Assembly (NCBI RefSeq): GCF_902362185.1
Contig: NC_044506.1
Coordinates: 23,854,451-23,918,450 of the forward strand
Direction of reading: 5' to 3'
DNA: 64,000 nucleotides
DNA from: Chanos chanos
Taxonomy: Eukaryota; Chordata; Actinopteri; Gonorynchiformes; Chanidae
Shown: positions 1 through 12,861 of the stretch, in pieces
Position numbering within the stretch: the first letter of the stretch is position 1
Layout of the letters: every line of letters begins with the position of its first letter
Notes under the pieces: generated by a model
Seen by the model: only the letters and a program-made list of their open reading frames with translations
Database searches by the model: none
What the model was told of the DNA's origin: nothing
Program-made: the position numbers and the translations under genes

Positions 1-177
1 ACTCTTGCAAGTTACCTGCTTTTTAAGATTAAAAACTGTAGAAGGGTAAAAACATGCCAGGCAGACACTGGTATAATGTAAGTGACACAGCTACAACTAA
101 TAAAATTGATAATGGGTGTGTTAGATTTACAGTGGGCATGCGACTGGTCAAGCATTGACAATAGTCAATAATATTGG

Positions 178-252
178 CAGCGCCAAGGCGGTGAGTGGCC
201 CCCAAATAAAATTCTGCTTAGGGCCCCATAAATGCTTCGGCCGGCCCTGGGG
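178..252. repeat. Possible edge of a dispersed repeat
   Basis: The stretch has the GC-rich, palindromic texture (GGCCCC...CGGCCGGCCCTGG) often seen at the ends of non-autonomous DNA transposons in fish. No matching second end, target-site duplication or transposase was found. The family is not identified and the call is tentative. Confidence 0.25.
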
Positions 253-290
253 CTAAGCCCCCAATGTTTCAAGATCCTAACAACGCCTCT

Positions 291-755
291 GAAGCACACT
301 ATGATAGAGAAGCATATTGTGGTAGAGAAGCATACTGTGATAGAGAAGCATACTGTGATAGAGAAGCATACTGTGATAGAGAAGCATATTGTGATAGAGA
401 AGCACACTGTGATAGAGAAGCATACTGTGGTAGAGAAGCACACTGTGATAGAGAAGCATACTGTGGTAGAGAAGCATACTGTGGTAGAGAAGCACACTGT
501 GGTAGAGAAGCACACTGTGATAGAGAAGCATACTGTGATAGAGAAGCATATTGTGATAGAGAAGCACACTGTGATAGAGAAGCATACTGTGGTAGAGAAG
601 CATACTGTGATAGAGAAGCATATTGTGATAGAGAAGCACACTGTGATAGAGAAGCATACTGTGGTAGAGAAGCACACTGTGATAGAGAAGCATACTGTGA
701 TAGAGAAGCATACTGTGATAGAGAAGCACACTGTGATAGAGAAGCACACTGTAAC
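291..755. repeat. 18-bp minisatellite, about 26 copies
   Basis: An 18-base unit close to TGTGATAGAGAAGCATAC is repeated about 26 times head to tail. Most copies differ only at three sites: GTGATA/GTGGTA, GCATA/GCACA and ACTGT/ATTGT. The order of variants itself repeats: a block of four units (two GATA-CATA units, one GATA-CACA, then one GGTA-CATA) recurs at least three times, so the array partly grew in 72-bp steps. The unit length is a multiple of three and has no stop in several frames, which makes long repetitive open frames on both strands. These are not taken as genes. Confidence 0.95.
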
Positions 756-880
756 AGAAAGGTTACTACATTTGTACCAATCCTCCCTGTGCTGTCTGAA
801 ATTTTGTAAAAACTGAAATACCTTGTGAAACTGGATCAAGCTTTATTTGGCTCTGTCTGAAAAGCAATCAGAGTAGTCTT

Positions 881-1001
881 TCTGTCTGACAATGTAGCAC
901 GTGTGTGTGTGTGTGCAGTCATTCTGTCTGACAATGTAGCACGTGTGTGTGTGTGTGTGTGCAGTCATTCTGTCTGACAATGTAGCACGTGTGTGTGTGT
1001 G
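881..1001. repeat. Compound minisatellite with embedded GT runs
   Basis: Three tandem copies start at 881, 923 and 969. Each begins TCTGTCTGACAATGTAGCAC and continues into a GT run of different length, and the first two end GCAGTCAT. The copies are 42, 46 and about 33 bases long, the last being partial. Confidence 0.9.
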
Positions 1002-1190
1002 GAATCCCAGGAACCCCTTGGCCCTCCCTGCCTGACGTCTGCAGGGACCTGCTCCACTGTTCTGTTCCACTCACGGTCTTGCAGGTTGTCCACATGGATC
1101 GGACACCGGTGATAAGGTTGTGGAGAAGTAATGAAAATGCATCACCTTTGCCCAGAGGTGCTCCATCATGCACCCCCACCCAGCCCCAAG

Positions 1191-1192
<2 letters not shown>

Positions 1193-1220
<28 letters not shown>
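1193..1220. repeat. (CA)n microsatellite
   Basis: An uninterrupted CA run of about 14 units. Confidence 0.95.
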
Positions 1221-1224
<4 letters not shown>

Positions 1225-1299
1225 CATTGTAGGAGATGGACAAGAATACTGCTGCACGAAAGAGTGTGTCTGTATGCATGACTATCAATACTTCAAATT

Positions 1300-1301
<2 letters not shown>

Positions 1302-1346
<45 letters not shown>
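1302..1346. repeat. (GT)n microsatellite
   Basis: An uninterrupted GT run of about 22 units, 80 bases to the right of the CA run at 1193-1220. The two runs are complementary and could pair as an imperfect hairpin. Confidence 0.95.
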
Positions 1347-1348
<2 letters not shown>

Positions 1349-4300
1349 GGGAACATTCTGTGTGCTGGTTGCCATGCAGTAAAAATAAAAGCTAAGTGTG
1401 GAGACAGCTGCACAGAACAGCAAAGCCACTGGCTACATCAGCGGCCATAAAACAATAACACTAACCTATTAAACAATGTGCTTATTAAATTATTTTAAAC
1501 AATATTGCATAATATTGGCATCGTTTAAACTTGGCCTTGTTCAGCAAAGCTGCTGAAACAACTTAAAATTGTGGGGAACAAAAGCAGGGTTGTGATAAGC
1601 TCAGCCCCAGTGGGACTGGCCAGTCAAACGTCAGCTCTGTGTGTGACCAGGCCTCTCCCTGGCACGGCTCCTTCATTTCACCACCCTGATTGTTTCTGAT
1701 CTGCATTATCCTCATCTGCCGTCCTGGTCGGTCAGCTTGGCTCTCATCTCGTCCGGCTGCTCATGTGACAGACAGCTGAGATCTCACTGGTCCTTAAACG
1801 CTGTGACCATTTGCACTTTTAGAATTGACACCAAAGACAACTCTTAAATTCATTCTGTGTGTCTTAGATGAAAGAAAGACAACATGAGATGCGTAAGTCA
1901 ACAGTTATAAGAGTCCAAAGGGCTTACTGATGTTACGGTTTACAGTCCATTGATTGATTGCAGAATTTTCGATTATATTACCTTTTTAAACATTATTTCT
2001 CCTGAATTTGTCAAACATTTCTGGATGTATATGTTTCAGCAACAGGAGGGCTGTTGTTTAAGATCCAAACCTTTTACTATGAAAGAGTTGCTGGCTGTCT
2101 CGCTTGCCTCAGGTTTACACAGGGAGAGAGTGTGTTCAACACAGAACGGAGAGCAGTCCTTCCACTGAGCCCAGCTGGGATATGAGTTAGCTCTGTGACG
2201 CATGAATCCCAGATCAGTGGGATGTGCACTGTGTATGAACATTATATGAATATTTGGGCGGTGTGTCATTAGACATTAGAGCAGTAGGGTTTGTGTTTTA
2301 GGAGACCGTCAGGCCTAAATGACCTGTAAGCCAGAGACTGGGCTCCGAGTGGGATGCTCCTTTTAGCCAAACTACAGCAGCGAGTCCTGCTCTCACGGCA
2401 GTCTGTGAAATATGTGGGTGCATTGAACGGTCAGTTATCCGATCTGTAAAGCTATCAGTGCTGGCGATAAAAAACAACCATTACCAGTGCATGGAAGACC
2501 CAGTATGGATTTACTCTCCACACAGGAGGAGCTGAGGTACAGCGTGGACAGAGAGAGACAGGGAGAGAGAATGCAGCATTCATACTCCAGACTGAAAATG
2601 GTCTTTTATCTTACAAGTACAGCAGTGAGACAGGGAGACTATTGCACATTGATTCCTGTGGACCTCACTCACCAAAGCATTTTAGCTTTAGGGCTTACAG
2701 ACCAGTGTCATCACATCTACAGCCTGATTGTTTGTTTTAATTAATGTTTTTCAGGAGGACAGACGGGGCGGAGCCCTCTGTTCTACACATTGTTTCATTA
2801 TTTCTTATAACAACTCATGTGACAAAGAGATCGGTTTGAGGGGTAGGCTCTAGTCTGGCTTTGGAAAGTTAGCTTTGCCAATGTGCTGCAAACTGGCTCC
2901 AGTCTTGAGCAAAGTGCTTAGGCTATATCAAATTCCCTGGTAACTGATCCACCTGGGAGCTAGCGACACTCCACCGAGCTACCTAAAAACCTAAATGAGC
3001 TATGGCTTCTTTCGGCTACCTTTTTGGATTATGTCTGTATACACTCTACTTGAGAGCGCTTAGAGGGGCTCACAGCATAGCTCTGATTTGCAGTGAGTGC
3101 TGCTTCTCCTGTTTTTTTTTTTTTTTTAAATCTGTCTAGCTCTTTCAGTCATGCATCGTAACGTCTGATCCAACCTGAGACCACATCTCCGTGTTTTTGC
3201 GAACCTGCTTCTGCTCGCCCCCATTTCTGTTCCTGCCACTGGTTTTACGTTTTGGAACTATGGCAGTTCCATTCTGAATTCTCGCTTCGGCCTCTCTGGG
3301 AGCCCATCGCCCCTATGAGTCAAATTTTCTTAAAGTTGTGTTTCATGTAAATTATCAATGATTCGTGACTCCAACGCACAACATGTCTTTCACGTATTTG
3401 AATGAATCTATTTTCAGGCCAGTCATTAACACGAACATAGGCACACTTGACAGAAATGAGTGTGAGTCGACTGGAATACAGTGTGGCCAATTTCCTGTCG
3501 AAAGTAATAGAAAATACTCCATGGTGCTGTAAAGCCGGTAAAGCAATTACTAGCCAATTAATTCATTTACAGATACAATCAACCTACTTGTTCCGTTACG
3601 CCCCCCCACAGGCATTTAGGCCGGTTCCATATTGAACAGCTGTGATGCAAAGCTAATAGACGGACAAACGTTTCATCTGATGCATGTTTACGTTGAGGGT
3701 CAGTGGGAATCATGTTAAAATGACCACTGCAACGCTACTATAGGGTACAGTACTGGGGAGACAGAAAAATACCCTGACCCCCTCGTCAAGTGAGGCAGCG
3801 AATGTCGGTAGACGTTAGGCTACCTACCAACAGTACAACTGAATGTCAATGTGGATAACGTCGCGCAGAAAATACATCGCTTCAAATGGCACAGGAACAG
3901 TCATGATATTTAGAGCTGGTTAGCCGCTCTGCTGATTGACACATCAACTCGATTTGAAAAACGACTTATCGGTACATTTGTGAACAGGGATTGGCATAAC
4001 AGGGATTGGCATAACGAGAGTTCGTTTCTGTTGTGTTGTGGGCCACTAGCGGACGGAAGAAAGGACGTAAAGACAGAGGGAAGAGAGAAGGTTATGGGGA
4101 AGGAGTAGTGGCGTTTTGACGTATTCGGACATGATATGTAGCCCTACATGCCAGTGTATCTGTCCATGGTCCTGAACCATGCTTGCTTGATATCGAGGAT
4201 TGATCTTGATACCGTACAATGTGCATGTAGATTAAAATATCCACATAAATTGTCATTATGGTATGATTATGGTATGTTACCCAAATATGTTCGTGCGCTG

Positions 4301-4914
4301 CTACACATCACTTTGGTCCTCATGAATTTCATGGTCGCATATTGAAATACAAAAGTGGAGGTCAAACACTTTCCACACTGCAAATCATTGCGCTGTTGAA
4401 CAGTGAAAATATTTACATTATATTCGTTATTTCATTATTTTCAATCAAGTTTTTTTTGTTTTACCAACCCTACCATTACTAACTAAATTTCTCCAGTAAT
4501 GTCTTGATTCCGATCCCTCAAAGATTAACTTGAACAGACCTCACCGTATATGTTTCCCACCATATAAAATTCAAAAAACGTGTCATTTTAGTCAGTTTAG
4601 ATTTAGTGTACCACAGAATACATGCTCAGGCTAATCAACAGCCAAACGGAAGCCATAGTAAGACTACATCACTCTTCCACCTGCTTGTGTCCACCTGGAT
4701 TGAATTACCAAGGACAACTGGACACTTTTTTGTCACTGGTGCTGCCAACGAGTTTTCCCCCTTTTCTGACAGTGCGCGGATGGTGTGTTGTCTCCGGTGC
4801 ACCGTAAATAATGTTGATAAAGACGCCAGTGGAATATGACTTTCACGGGCCGCCCGATTGATTTAATGTGACCTCTACATTCTAAATGCTATTGGAAGTC
4901 TATTTAAACAGATG
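1347..4914. other. Gene-free 3' flank of evx1
   Basis: No coding exon, RNA gene or transposon is recognised. The stretch at 1585-1810 is less AT-rich than its surroundings and could be a conserved element. A 15-base duplication (CAGGGATTGGCATAA twice) lies at 3985-4014, and a short T run lies at about 3112-3127. Confidence 0.6.
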
Positions 4915-5150
4915 ACGGCTCAGATTGTCCCTGCGCTTGTGCATTAATTTTCCATTCATCATCATTAGGCGGTGAGTGGTCCATTCAAGCCTGGCGCGGC
5001 CTGCTGTAAATTAGAATGTAAACAGGCTCTTAAACAGTCCCCGCCTCGCGCTGCACTCGAGCTAACAGACAGCTGCGCGGTGCTGCCCTCGCGCCTCTTG
5101 GTCAGCTTCTCCATGCACAATGATGCGCCAGATCTCACTGACACTGCCGA
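4915..5150. promoter_or_regulatory. Candidate conserved noncoding element downstream of evx1
   Basis: This block is GC-richer than its AT-rich surroundings and dense in homeobox-type and E-box-like words (GCATTAATTTTCC, TGTAAATTAGAATG, CAGCTG). Its open frames are short and unlike any protein I know. It lies 3 kb past the end of evx1, where an evx1 enhancer would be reasonable. The call rests on composition only. Confidence 0.3.
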
Positions 5151-5605
5151 ATAAAGAAGGGATACAAACTGTCCTCCTCATGTTGCTATTTTTTTTTTTT
5201 AGCGTAGCGAAAAGCTTCATCAAGACCGATTTGCTTGTCTTGCCTGTTTGTATTTTGGTTAAATGTTATCTTCTTTCTTTCTTTCTTTCTTTTTTCCTGT
5301 CGTTTTTTTTGTCAACGCCCCGTAGTTAATTATATATACATGTTTAGACACAAGGGATCTCGTATCAAAGGCACATTGTAAGATTTTAAGATCGATATTT
5401 TTTAAGATCCAACGTCCACCGAAATGTCCAGTTTATACTGGCATGATAAAAAAAATCTATACAGTATAACCCGAGCTGGATCTATTAGAATTTAGCTGCA
5501 AGCTGAATGAATAGAAATGCAAATTTGTTTTTAAATGCTAAGCAAAACACGGCTGTTTATGTGGGATTTTATATGTTCCATTTTTTGTCTCAGTTTTATT
5601 ATTCG

Positions 5606-5636
<31 letters not shown>

Positions 5637-7339
5637 GCTTATTTTCTTTCCTTCGTCATCTCCTTGATCCGTTTAACGCGATGCATAAATCTGTCTCCTG
5701 TTTTGGCTGGGGCTGGTCCGCTTAAACGGCGTTTTACTCCAAACATATGCATTTTAATCAACTCGGTCACACTTACAAGAACTGCTCTTAATAAGGCTAT
5801 CAATCACAGATGTGCTTCTGAGGCAGAGGGCTTTGGGGGGCTTGCTTAGTTACAAGGAGAGCAAACCGTTGCGTCGTTGACATGTTATCATAAAACTAGG
5901 AGAACAGCAGTTAACGAAAGGAAGAAATTATTTCCGTTACTGTGCGCATCTTAATTTCAGACAAGACTCGCGAGCCTTTGTTAAACGAAATAAACGTCGA
6001 TAACGGTTGTTATGGGGTTAAAAAATAGTTGCTTATATTTGCAGATTAAATACTTCATATATCACTGCATTTCTGACCAGTTCGGCAACTACCAGCGAAT
6101 TTCATTTTCTCTCAGAGTCCTTCTGTGATAGTTGTGCGGTGACCGTGTTACTGGTGATATTCCGTCTTGGACTCCCAAAGACATTAAAACTTTCACTCGT
6201 TATTCTTTATGTTTCTACGTAAAAATTAATCTCTCCTTTTAACAAAACGGCTTTTCTTTTGAAGACATTTTAACGGCATCACCTGGAGAAGACACTTGAC
6301 ATTATGCAAAGAAAGCTGTAATTTGTGGCGCACGTCCTTCGAATCAGGAGGCAAGCTAAATCCAGCCAATTAACCTGCGCTGGCTGGCGAGGTGGAGGAA
6401 TCATCGATCTCTCTGCGTTTCAATATACGCACTAGACATCCAGCTCTGTTCTATTAACTGGGCAACAGAGAAAATATGGTTCGCTTTAGCAGTGTCCGGG
6501 GACATGTTAACTGTCAGAAATAATCTCAAACTCAGAGCCACAAGTCCAACTATGCCTGTTTTGTTCAATATCCACGCTCGAGCTCCTTGAGGCGAAATAA
6601 TAGATTCAACACAAAGGGCGAGTGTAACAACCATTCAACTGAAATATCGCTGATCGAGCGAAAAAAATGTATTTCGCCAAAACAAACAACCAAACAAATG
6701 TAACGGTGGCATAAGCATCCAGGCATGATACAGGGATGGAGAGAAGCAGGGGCATGTAGAGCTGGATGTGGGATGATAATAAAATCAAATGCTTTCTGTT
6801 GGGGGTTGTTTTCTGTTGGGTGGTTGCATGCCCTTGATAAAGACGTTTTTGTTCGTATCTTCATCAGCCTAATTGACACATTTCTAAATATAGACATAAA
6901 TAACACAACACTGGGCTTCAGCGGTCACATGACAACGTCCTACTACAAGAATACATTTGAATACATATGGTGGATTCCTTTGAAATTCAGTTTATTATAA
7001 AATTCAATTCAGTGAGAGCAGTCTTACAATAGTACACATTTCACACAAACCGACGGCCAACTTCCTCATCCCTTCGGCTATCTGTTTACCTTAAAAGCAC
7101 AGAAATTCGCCTGTGGTATGACAAGAACCGAGAGGGAAGAATTGTAACATAATCATAAAACTAAATGAAAAATTCTCTCCATTCAGATGATCAGAAGCTG
7201 TATAATAAATAATTTGCATCTGTTATTGTTAACAATTATGAATAATATTTATTCATGTATCAACTTGCAGTAGCTTAACCTTCATGAACGCGTGTGTGTC
7301 TATGGCTTAAGTCGAGAATGTGGGGGTGAAAGTATTCAG
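5151..7339. other. AT-rich gene-free stretch
   Basis: No gene is seen. It contains a short TTTC run near 5271-5290 and a 23-base T run at 5614-5636. On the minus strand an AATAAA signal at 7248-7253 lies about 870 bases past the evx1 stop and could end its mRNA. Confidence 0.5.
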
Positions 7340-7680
7340 CTGAGGGCTCGCGGGTGAGACTGTGAAGGAAGCAGCTTGCGCTTGCCCCAATTTGCAGCCT
7401 GCGATTGTCCAATGGATCTCATGCACATCACTCCCCGTCAAGCCTACAGGCCTCGCGTGGAGTTACTTAATCCGCTCCCTTGGCGCCTTGTTACCGGTTT
7501 GGCAGACAAGTCTCCGCGCAGGCCGCATTATCATTAATTCAACATTCAAAAATTCTCCCTTCCGAATACATCACTCCTTAATTTCCCCCGCATCTGCACA
7601 TTCCGACCCACTACCGAGACTAGCTCGTGGAGGAATAATGAGTCGGCCGTGCTCGGTTAACAAATTCCCTTGTTAAAACG
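7340..7680. promoter_or_regulatory. Candidate conserved element or evx1 3' UTR block
   Basis: This is a GC-richer block with dense short motifs: two CCAAT-type words near 7408-7415, CATTATCATTAATTCAAC and CTTAATTTCCCC. It sits 440-780 bases past the evx1 stop, so it may be an enhancer or part of a long evx1 3' UTR. There is no convincing protein in any frame. Conservation is an inference from texture. Confidence 0.35.
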
Positions 7681-8121
7681 CAAGATGAAAAACATAATTT
7701 TAAAGTAAAGAAAACCGCATGTAGGTCGATTTTGACGTGTAAGACAGCCACAAACAATAGCAAAGCGCTTTGTCTTCCAACACACCCCCAGATGCTTTCC
7801 GCGTGTTTAGTCTCTCACATTATTTCCATCATATTTTACCAATTATTAGATGATTTTTCACTTTTCAGACACCCAGTAATTTTGATATCCGCTTTAAAAA
7901 CGAATATTCTTGGTACAGGCTCACTGGTAGTTACTGCTGATAGAATTGGTTTGCCAGACACGTTGTGTTAATTGGGCAGTCTAATTGTAACGAGAATGTC
8001 TACTTTTCATTTTCTCTGACTGGGTGCGTAGAGTCAGTACCGCTCAGTCATTTAGCCGTTGTTCCGTAGGCTGACCCAGGTCGATTCCTCAGAAATGACT
8101 GCTTCTGTGGCCTGTTTCATC

Positions 8122-8658
8122 TTATCTAGTCAGCGGCACTTCCTCCCTCTGGTCCAAGGTAACAGAGGACGACTTGCTTAGAACAGCGGGCGAAAAAGTC
8201 AGGAAGGTATCAGTCCTGCTTGTTGGTGAGCACGTGAAGTCCGCTCCCGTAGGCCTCTGCGGGAGGCCATTTGACTGACTGGCAGCGTGACAGGCAAGAC
8301 AGGAGCACGGGCTGCCCCCGGGACCTAGCCCGTGACCCGGGCTAGGATACAGCGAGGGATGTCTGAATGCACATAACAGCTCTGGGCGCGGGTATGGATG
8401 CGAGAGAACCCGAAAGCTGTCCAACGAGCGGAGAGGGTTAGCAAACGGGCTACCGGGACCAGTTGCTGACCCCGCTGTCACCCCGCCAAGATGAGAATAA
8501 TAGGGCAAGGGAAGGTGGGACGGAAACGGGTAAGGCAGATTTCCGGTGGCTGCAGCATGGCTCATCATGTAGGTGTAAAAGGCGGGGTCGGCGGGGTGAG
8601 GCCACGTCATCGCCAATCGTTGCCGCTTGTCCTTCATGCGGCGGTTCTGGAACCAAAC
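8122..8658 (-). CDS. evx1: evx1 exon 3 (recognition helix and C-terminus)
   Basis: The exon starts after CTCATAG with [14 protein letters not shown], the recognition helix with N51, followed by [16 protein letters not shown], as in all vertebrate Evx proteins. It ends with EEVPLTR and a stop. Confidence 0.96.
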   Translation of the reverse strand, partial: VWFQNRRMKDKRQRLAMTWPHPADPAFYTYMMSHAAATGNLPYPFPSHLPLPYYSHLGGVTAGSATGPGSPFANPLRSLDSFRVLSHPYPRPELLCAFRHPSLYPSPGHGLGPGGSPCSCLACHAASQSNGLPQRPTGADFTCSPTSRTDTFLTFSPAVLSKSSSVTLDQREEVPLTR

Positions 8659-10616
8659 CTATGAGACATAATGTTAAGCCAGAGTCAAAAACATTTGTTT
8701 TGCAAATCGGAGAAAATCACCCAAATAGGGCCTACAAGGATGCATGAGATAAAATGATGATATGGCCACGTTCCATAAGAAAATGACACCAAATGTTCAG
8801 CGCAAACAGACACACGTTCATGCTCTAAGTTTCACATTTGCTTTATTTGTAGATCACACAACATTTGAAGTAATATTTAAATAAAAAAAAACCCACAAGC
8901 TTAGTTGAGATGTTTTTACGTCGTTACTCTTGGCATTTTTTGGTGAATGTTGACTATAAAGTTAGGTGATAAAGTATATGTGGGCCTGGGCCTCATTTAA
9001 TCGAAATCGTACCTTGATGGTAGTTTCTGGGAGATTTAAGGCAGCCGCCAGTTCGCATCTGCGAGGCCGGGACACGTAATTCTCCCGGTAAAACTCTTTC
9101 TCTAGCCGGGCAATCTGTTCCCTGGTGAAGGCTGTCCGGTACCGTCGCATTTGGTCAGCCCCGTAGGAAAGCGTGCCGGGGCTCGGGGCCATTTTCCCGT
9201 TCTCTACAACGCTATCATTACCACGGCTTGGCGACTTTACGTCCAGACCTGGGAATATTGCACAATCAAATATGAAAACATTACTTTGCACAGAGCACTT
9301 AGGTTATTGTCGCTGTGTTGTTTTTGAGCAATTAACAGGCCATCGAAGACGACAGTTTTAACGACCTGGAACTATTTTTCTCTTGCTTGTTATTTCAGAA
9401 AAAAAGATCTAGGCGCAGGATAACATAATAAGGAATTTCAATGAAAATTAAATTGTTTTTATTATCCGCTGCTTTAAAAGTGAATCTAACACATGTAGTT
9501 TTACAGGCGAAATTTACAAAGTTCAGGGAAATGGATGCTTAGGTATTTGCCTTTTTAATCTTGTCAATTTATTTGTAACATGATCGAGCATGAACATTCG
9601 TTCAAAATATATATTTTAAGAAAACGGTTCTCTCTTTTTTTTTCAAAATTTAAAAGACAGGGAAATAACATTGATGTATGGAACTGATTTAGGGAAGGAG
9701 GTGTAGTTTCCATTCTCAAAATTTATTCCTTTGTCTTTTTTCGTTCTTTTGCCTACTGCTGATGTGTGTTTACATAAGATTTCTACTGTAGGTATGGTTA
9801 AATAAAAATAATCGCTTTGCGGCGCCAGAAGGACGCGATTTTAAGAGTGACGGGTGGTTTAATAGCTTTGCATTCCCCGTTAACACGCTACAGACCACGG
9901 TGACACAAGAACCAGCCTCTCTGCGGTTAACAGTTACTCGTTATTCTGTAACTAACCAAAAGATGTAAAACTGTTTAGATCTTAAGATTAACAGGTTGGG
10001 TCGTATTTTTCAGGCAATGACATTTTGTTCAGTTCTGTCGTGTAGCAGTGACACAAGACAGTAACTGACTCTCCAGTCCGAAATATATTTGCAAACAGGA
10101 ATCCTACAATCGAACACAACTTATCGATCAGTTGCAACAGCTGATGAGCTAACTTCGTTTGAATAAGCCATCATGGTACAATGGCTAATGAACAAAAATA
10201 TTGAATCCGTCAGAAGTCTAAGTACAAATGTCTGTATATTTATCAGCTGGCATACCTTTTCCGCTTGGATATTCCATGTTTTCAGGGGTACAACTGACAT
10301 CTATCTCCTCGTAGAAGTCTGATTCAGTGTCGGAGCTGCTGGCCTCTTTGGTTGGCAGATCCGGCAGGTCTTTCACAAGCTTAGGGAGCTTGCCGGTCGG
10401 TCTGACATCTGCGCAGACACCGCCCCGTGTTCCATCTGTGATTTCCACTGTTTCTTGTGAGTAAGGCAAAGAGTTTGGGCTCCGGCCGTTACTGTGAACC
10501 GGCTTTTCCTGTGGTTCACACATGGAGCTTCCGACGGCTTCCGACAAGTTAGGGGCTGTTTTTGCGGCAATTTTACCTCCTCCTGTGCGCATCACCATCT
10601 CCTTTCTGCTTTCCAT
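8122..10616 (-). CDS. evx1: Even-skipped homeobox 1 (whole gene, three exons)
   Basis: The gene encodes a nuclear homeodomain factor of the Eve family, used in interneuron, tail and fin patterning and classically linked to the posterior end of HoxA. The coding join is 10616-10256, 9248-9013 and 8658-8122, giving 377 codons plus stop, against about 407 in human EVX1. The start is the ATG of [10 protein letters not shown], matching the family start MESRKDMV; the GTG just before it is not used. Residues about 91-104 hold the acidic [13 protein letters not shown] motif. The homeodomain is at 154-213 and is interrupted by an intron between homeodomain positions 46 and 47. The C-terminus is rich in P, Y and S and ends with the family signature [10 protein letters not shown]. 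Introns are 1,007 and 354 bases. It points away from hoxa13 and shares a 10.8-kb upstream spacer with it. No damage is seen. Confidence 0.97.
9013..9248 (-). CDS. evx1: evx1 exon 2 (first three quarters of the homeodomain)
   Basis: The acceptor TTCCCAG precedes GTCTGGAC. The exon encodes the linker [14 protein letters not shown] and homeodomain helices 1 and 2, and ends ETTIK before a GTACG donor in phase 0. Reading past the donor gives nonsense, which confirms the junction. Confidence 0.95.
10256..10616 (-). CDS. evx1: evx1 exon 1
   Basis: This exon encodes residues 1-120 plus one base of the next codon. It contains the NLSEAVGSS motif and the acidic [17 protein letters not shown] segment shared with vertebrate Evx1. 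It ends GGAAAAG before a GTATG donor. Confidence 0.95.
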
Positions 10617-11859
10617 CACGGAAATGCGGGGTATGAACTCAATGCCAAGTCGCGTGGAATGTTAGAGAGACGGTCTGTAGCAGGCGCACGCGGTGAAAAC
10701 AAGGAGGGACGGACCTGCTAACTGTGCGATGCGAGTGCTTGGGAGTGCGGCGCGAGCTCTGGGAGGGATCACCATTGCCCTCTTTCTGCTCTCGAGCTGT
10801 CAGTCTTAATAGGGCAGTCGTCATAATAGAAGCCTCAGTGACGCCACGCGTCGATTCAGAGTGAATAAACAGCAAGTCCTCTCGGCGCGGCAGGGAAGGG
10901 GTGAATCAAAGGCTAAAAACGCGACAGGGCAAAATCACGGTCTATCAAATTACCTTACAAGAATCCAGGAGCCTATTCGAGAAATAACTCAGTATTACAC
11001 TTTCACTGAGAGGCTTCGAATTGGAAAATCTAAGAATACACAAAACCTCTAATTATGTAAAGACTAGAAAGGCCTTCAAATGCCGTATTGGTTTCCTGGA
11101 TACATAGCGATCTGATGCATGTTAACAGACCATTTTACTCACGTCCCTTTGGTCAGTGCTGGAATCTAGTAATCTGAACTGACTTTGCAGTTTGACACAC
11201 ACACACACACGGTTCTTGTGTGACGCGTTTGTTTTTTGAAATGGTTATCGAAAGTACCATCTATTGCATGTGTGTGTACGTGTGTATGTGTGTGTGAGCG
11301 AGCGAGAGAGAGAGAGAGAGAGAGCAAGAGAGCGAGCGCTTGTGTATGTTTGTGAAACAGGCTACTTATTGACTACTTGGGTACAGTGTTATGCCGCACA
11401 TGAGATCCGTGTCTTGGAAGTCATTTGGAACTTATGGTTCTTGTTCCCCAAATTCTAGCAAACCTATAAAAATGGATTTTAGCATGGTCAAAACTATGGT
11501 TTATATGCTATATATGCTACATATGCATATATACTAGTCCATAATTTCGTTGGATTTTGGCTAAACACGTGTCCACGGGGTGCGGTGAATTGCACAATAT
11601 TTTCTTGTCTTTACTTTTCGTCGATAACCCTACAGTCGAAATGTTATATAAGACTAAGCTGAAACCATATCTAACACAGTAAAGCATTTTGGTGTGGGCA
11701 GTTTGTTCTCACGTAAAAACAAACACTTTCGTGGACTGGCACATATGAATCTCTGGAAATTGGAATCTCTGAGGAATGCCATAATTTCAGTAAGTGACTT
11801 TAAAATAGGTGGATGTCATTGAAAATTGTCATAGCGGTGAACCAGTCCACATTCTATCT

Positions 11860-12320
11860 ATTAGTCCTGTGTCTCATGCCGCTCTGGAGTGAGGTATGGC
11901 TTTAATGGCAGCCGTTTGGAATACATTAGCACATGTTCCTGGCGCCTTAACACGCTGAGTGCGCGCGAGAAGACGTCAAATGAGAAGAATATCCAGAAGA
12001 TGAGGAGCGCTGTCTATTCGCTCGAGGCGTAATTTGAAGTGAACAGGTCCAATCCCTTCATTTTCAGAGCCCCATCCTCGTCACGCTTTCATGCTCTCTC
12101 CTTCACTCACGCAATCTCTCGCTCTTCCATAGCCTATCTCTCCATCTTGCCCTCTTTCTGTATTCCAAAGTGGTGTCAAGCAAAGTGCAGAAAGGTCGGG
12201 TCCTTATGACCGGGAGTCAGAATAACAGTCTATTTGACATTTAATTAGATTTGTTTGAGTCAGGCCAACAAAGCAGCCAGGGATATATGCGCAGGTCAAG
12301 TGGGAAGACTGTTCTCAACA
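11860..12320. promoter_or_regulatory. Candidate conserved element in the evx1-hoxa13 spacer
   Basis: A dense stretch with homeobox-type words (GGCTTTAATGGCAG, GACATTTAATTAGATTTG), a TTAACACG site and a CRE half-site GACGTCAA. It contrasts with the plain AT-rich surroundings. This is composition evidence only. Confidence 0.3.
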
Positions 12321-12856
12321 TCTCATGGACTGAAAATAACCTTGAAAATTTGCGACAAATGAACACTGATAATGTTTGTCTTAAATAGAGCTAAATGCTT
12401 CAAAGAGCATTTGGTCAGGTTCTGTAAACAAAATCATATTGTTCAAAAGATATCTTCGATTTAAGCGAAAGCATTTTGGAAATTTTAATCAAACAGAACG
12501 GCCAGCGGCATATTGAAACACACCCGCAGAAGCAAGTCTTTTGCAAAGACAAAAAGGCTGTGTTACGGACCGACAGCGTTTGATGCTGGGCTCCCAGAGA
12601 CAGATCCGTCTTGCATGCACAGCTAAGTCTATAGGTTGCTTGCTTTCAGGGAGGAGGCTACTCTCCGCGCCGCTTTGATGTCGTGCTCTCGGGCAGTAAA
12701 AATCACTAAACGAATTCATGAAGCAGAATTGCTTTTAAGGATATGGCCTTTGAGAGTTGAACTTGTTTTGCTCTTCTGCCATAACGTTTTCATTTTGTCT
12801 CAGAAAGATTTGGGACTAATGTACTCCACCACTGCCTGATGCACCCCCCGCCCCCT

Positions 12857-12861
12857 CTCTT

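Noticed and set aside
165-839. Long repetitive open frames on both strands
   Set aside because: They are by-products of the stop-free 18-bp minisatellite, and frames on both strands are equally open.
10617-10619. GTG codon one position upstream as evx1 start (and GTG at 39970 for hoxa10)
   Set aside because: Vertebrate genes start at ATG, and the ATG directly downstream gives the family N-terminus for evx1 and a plausible one for hoxa10.
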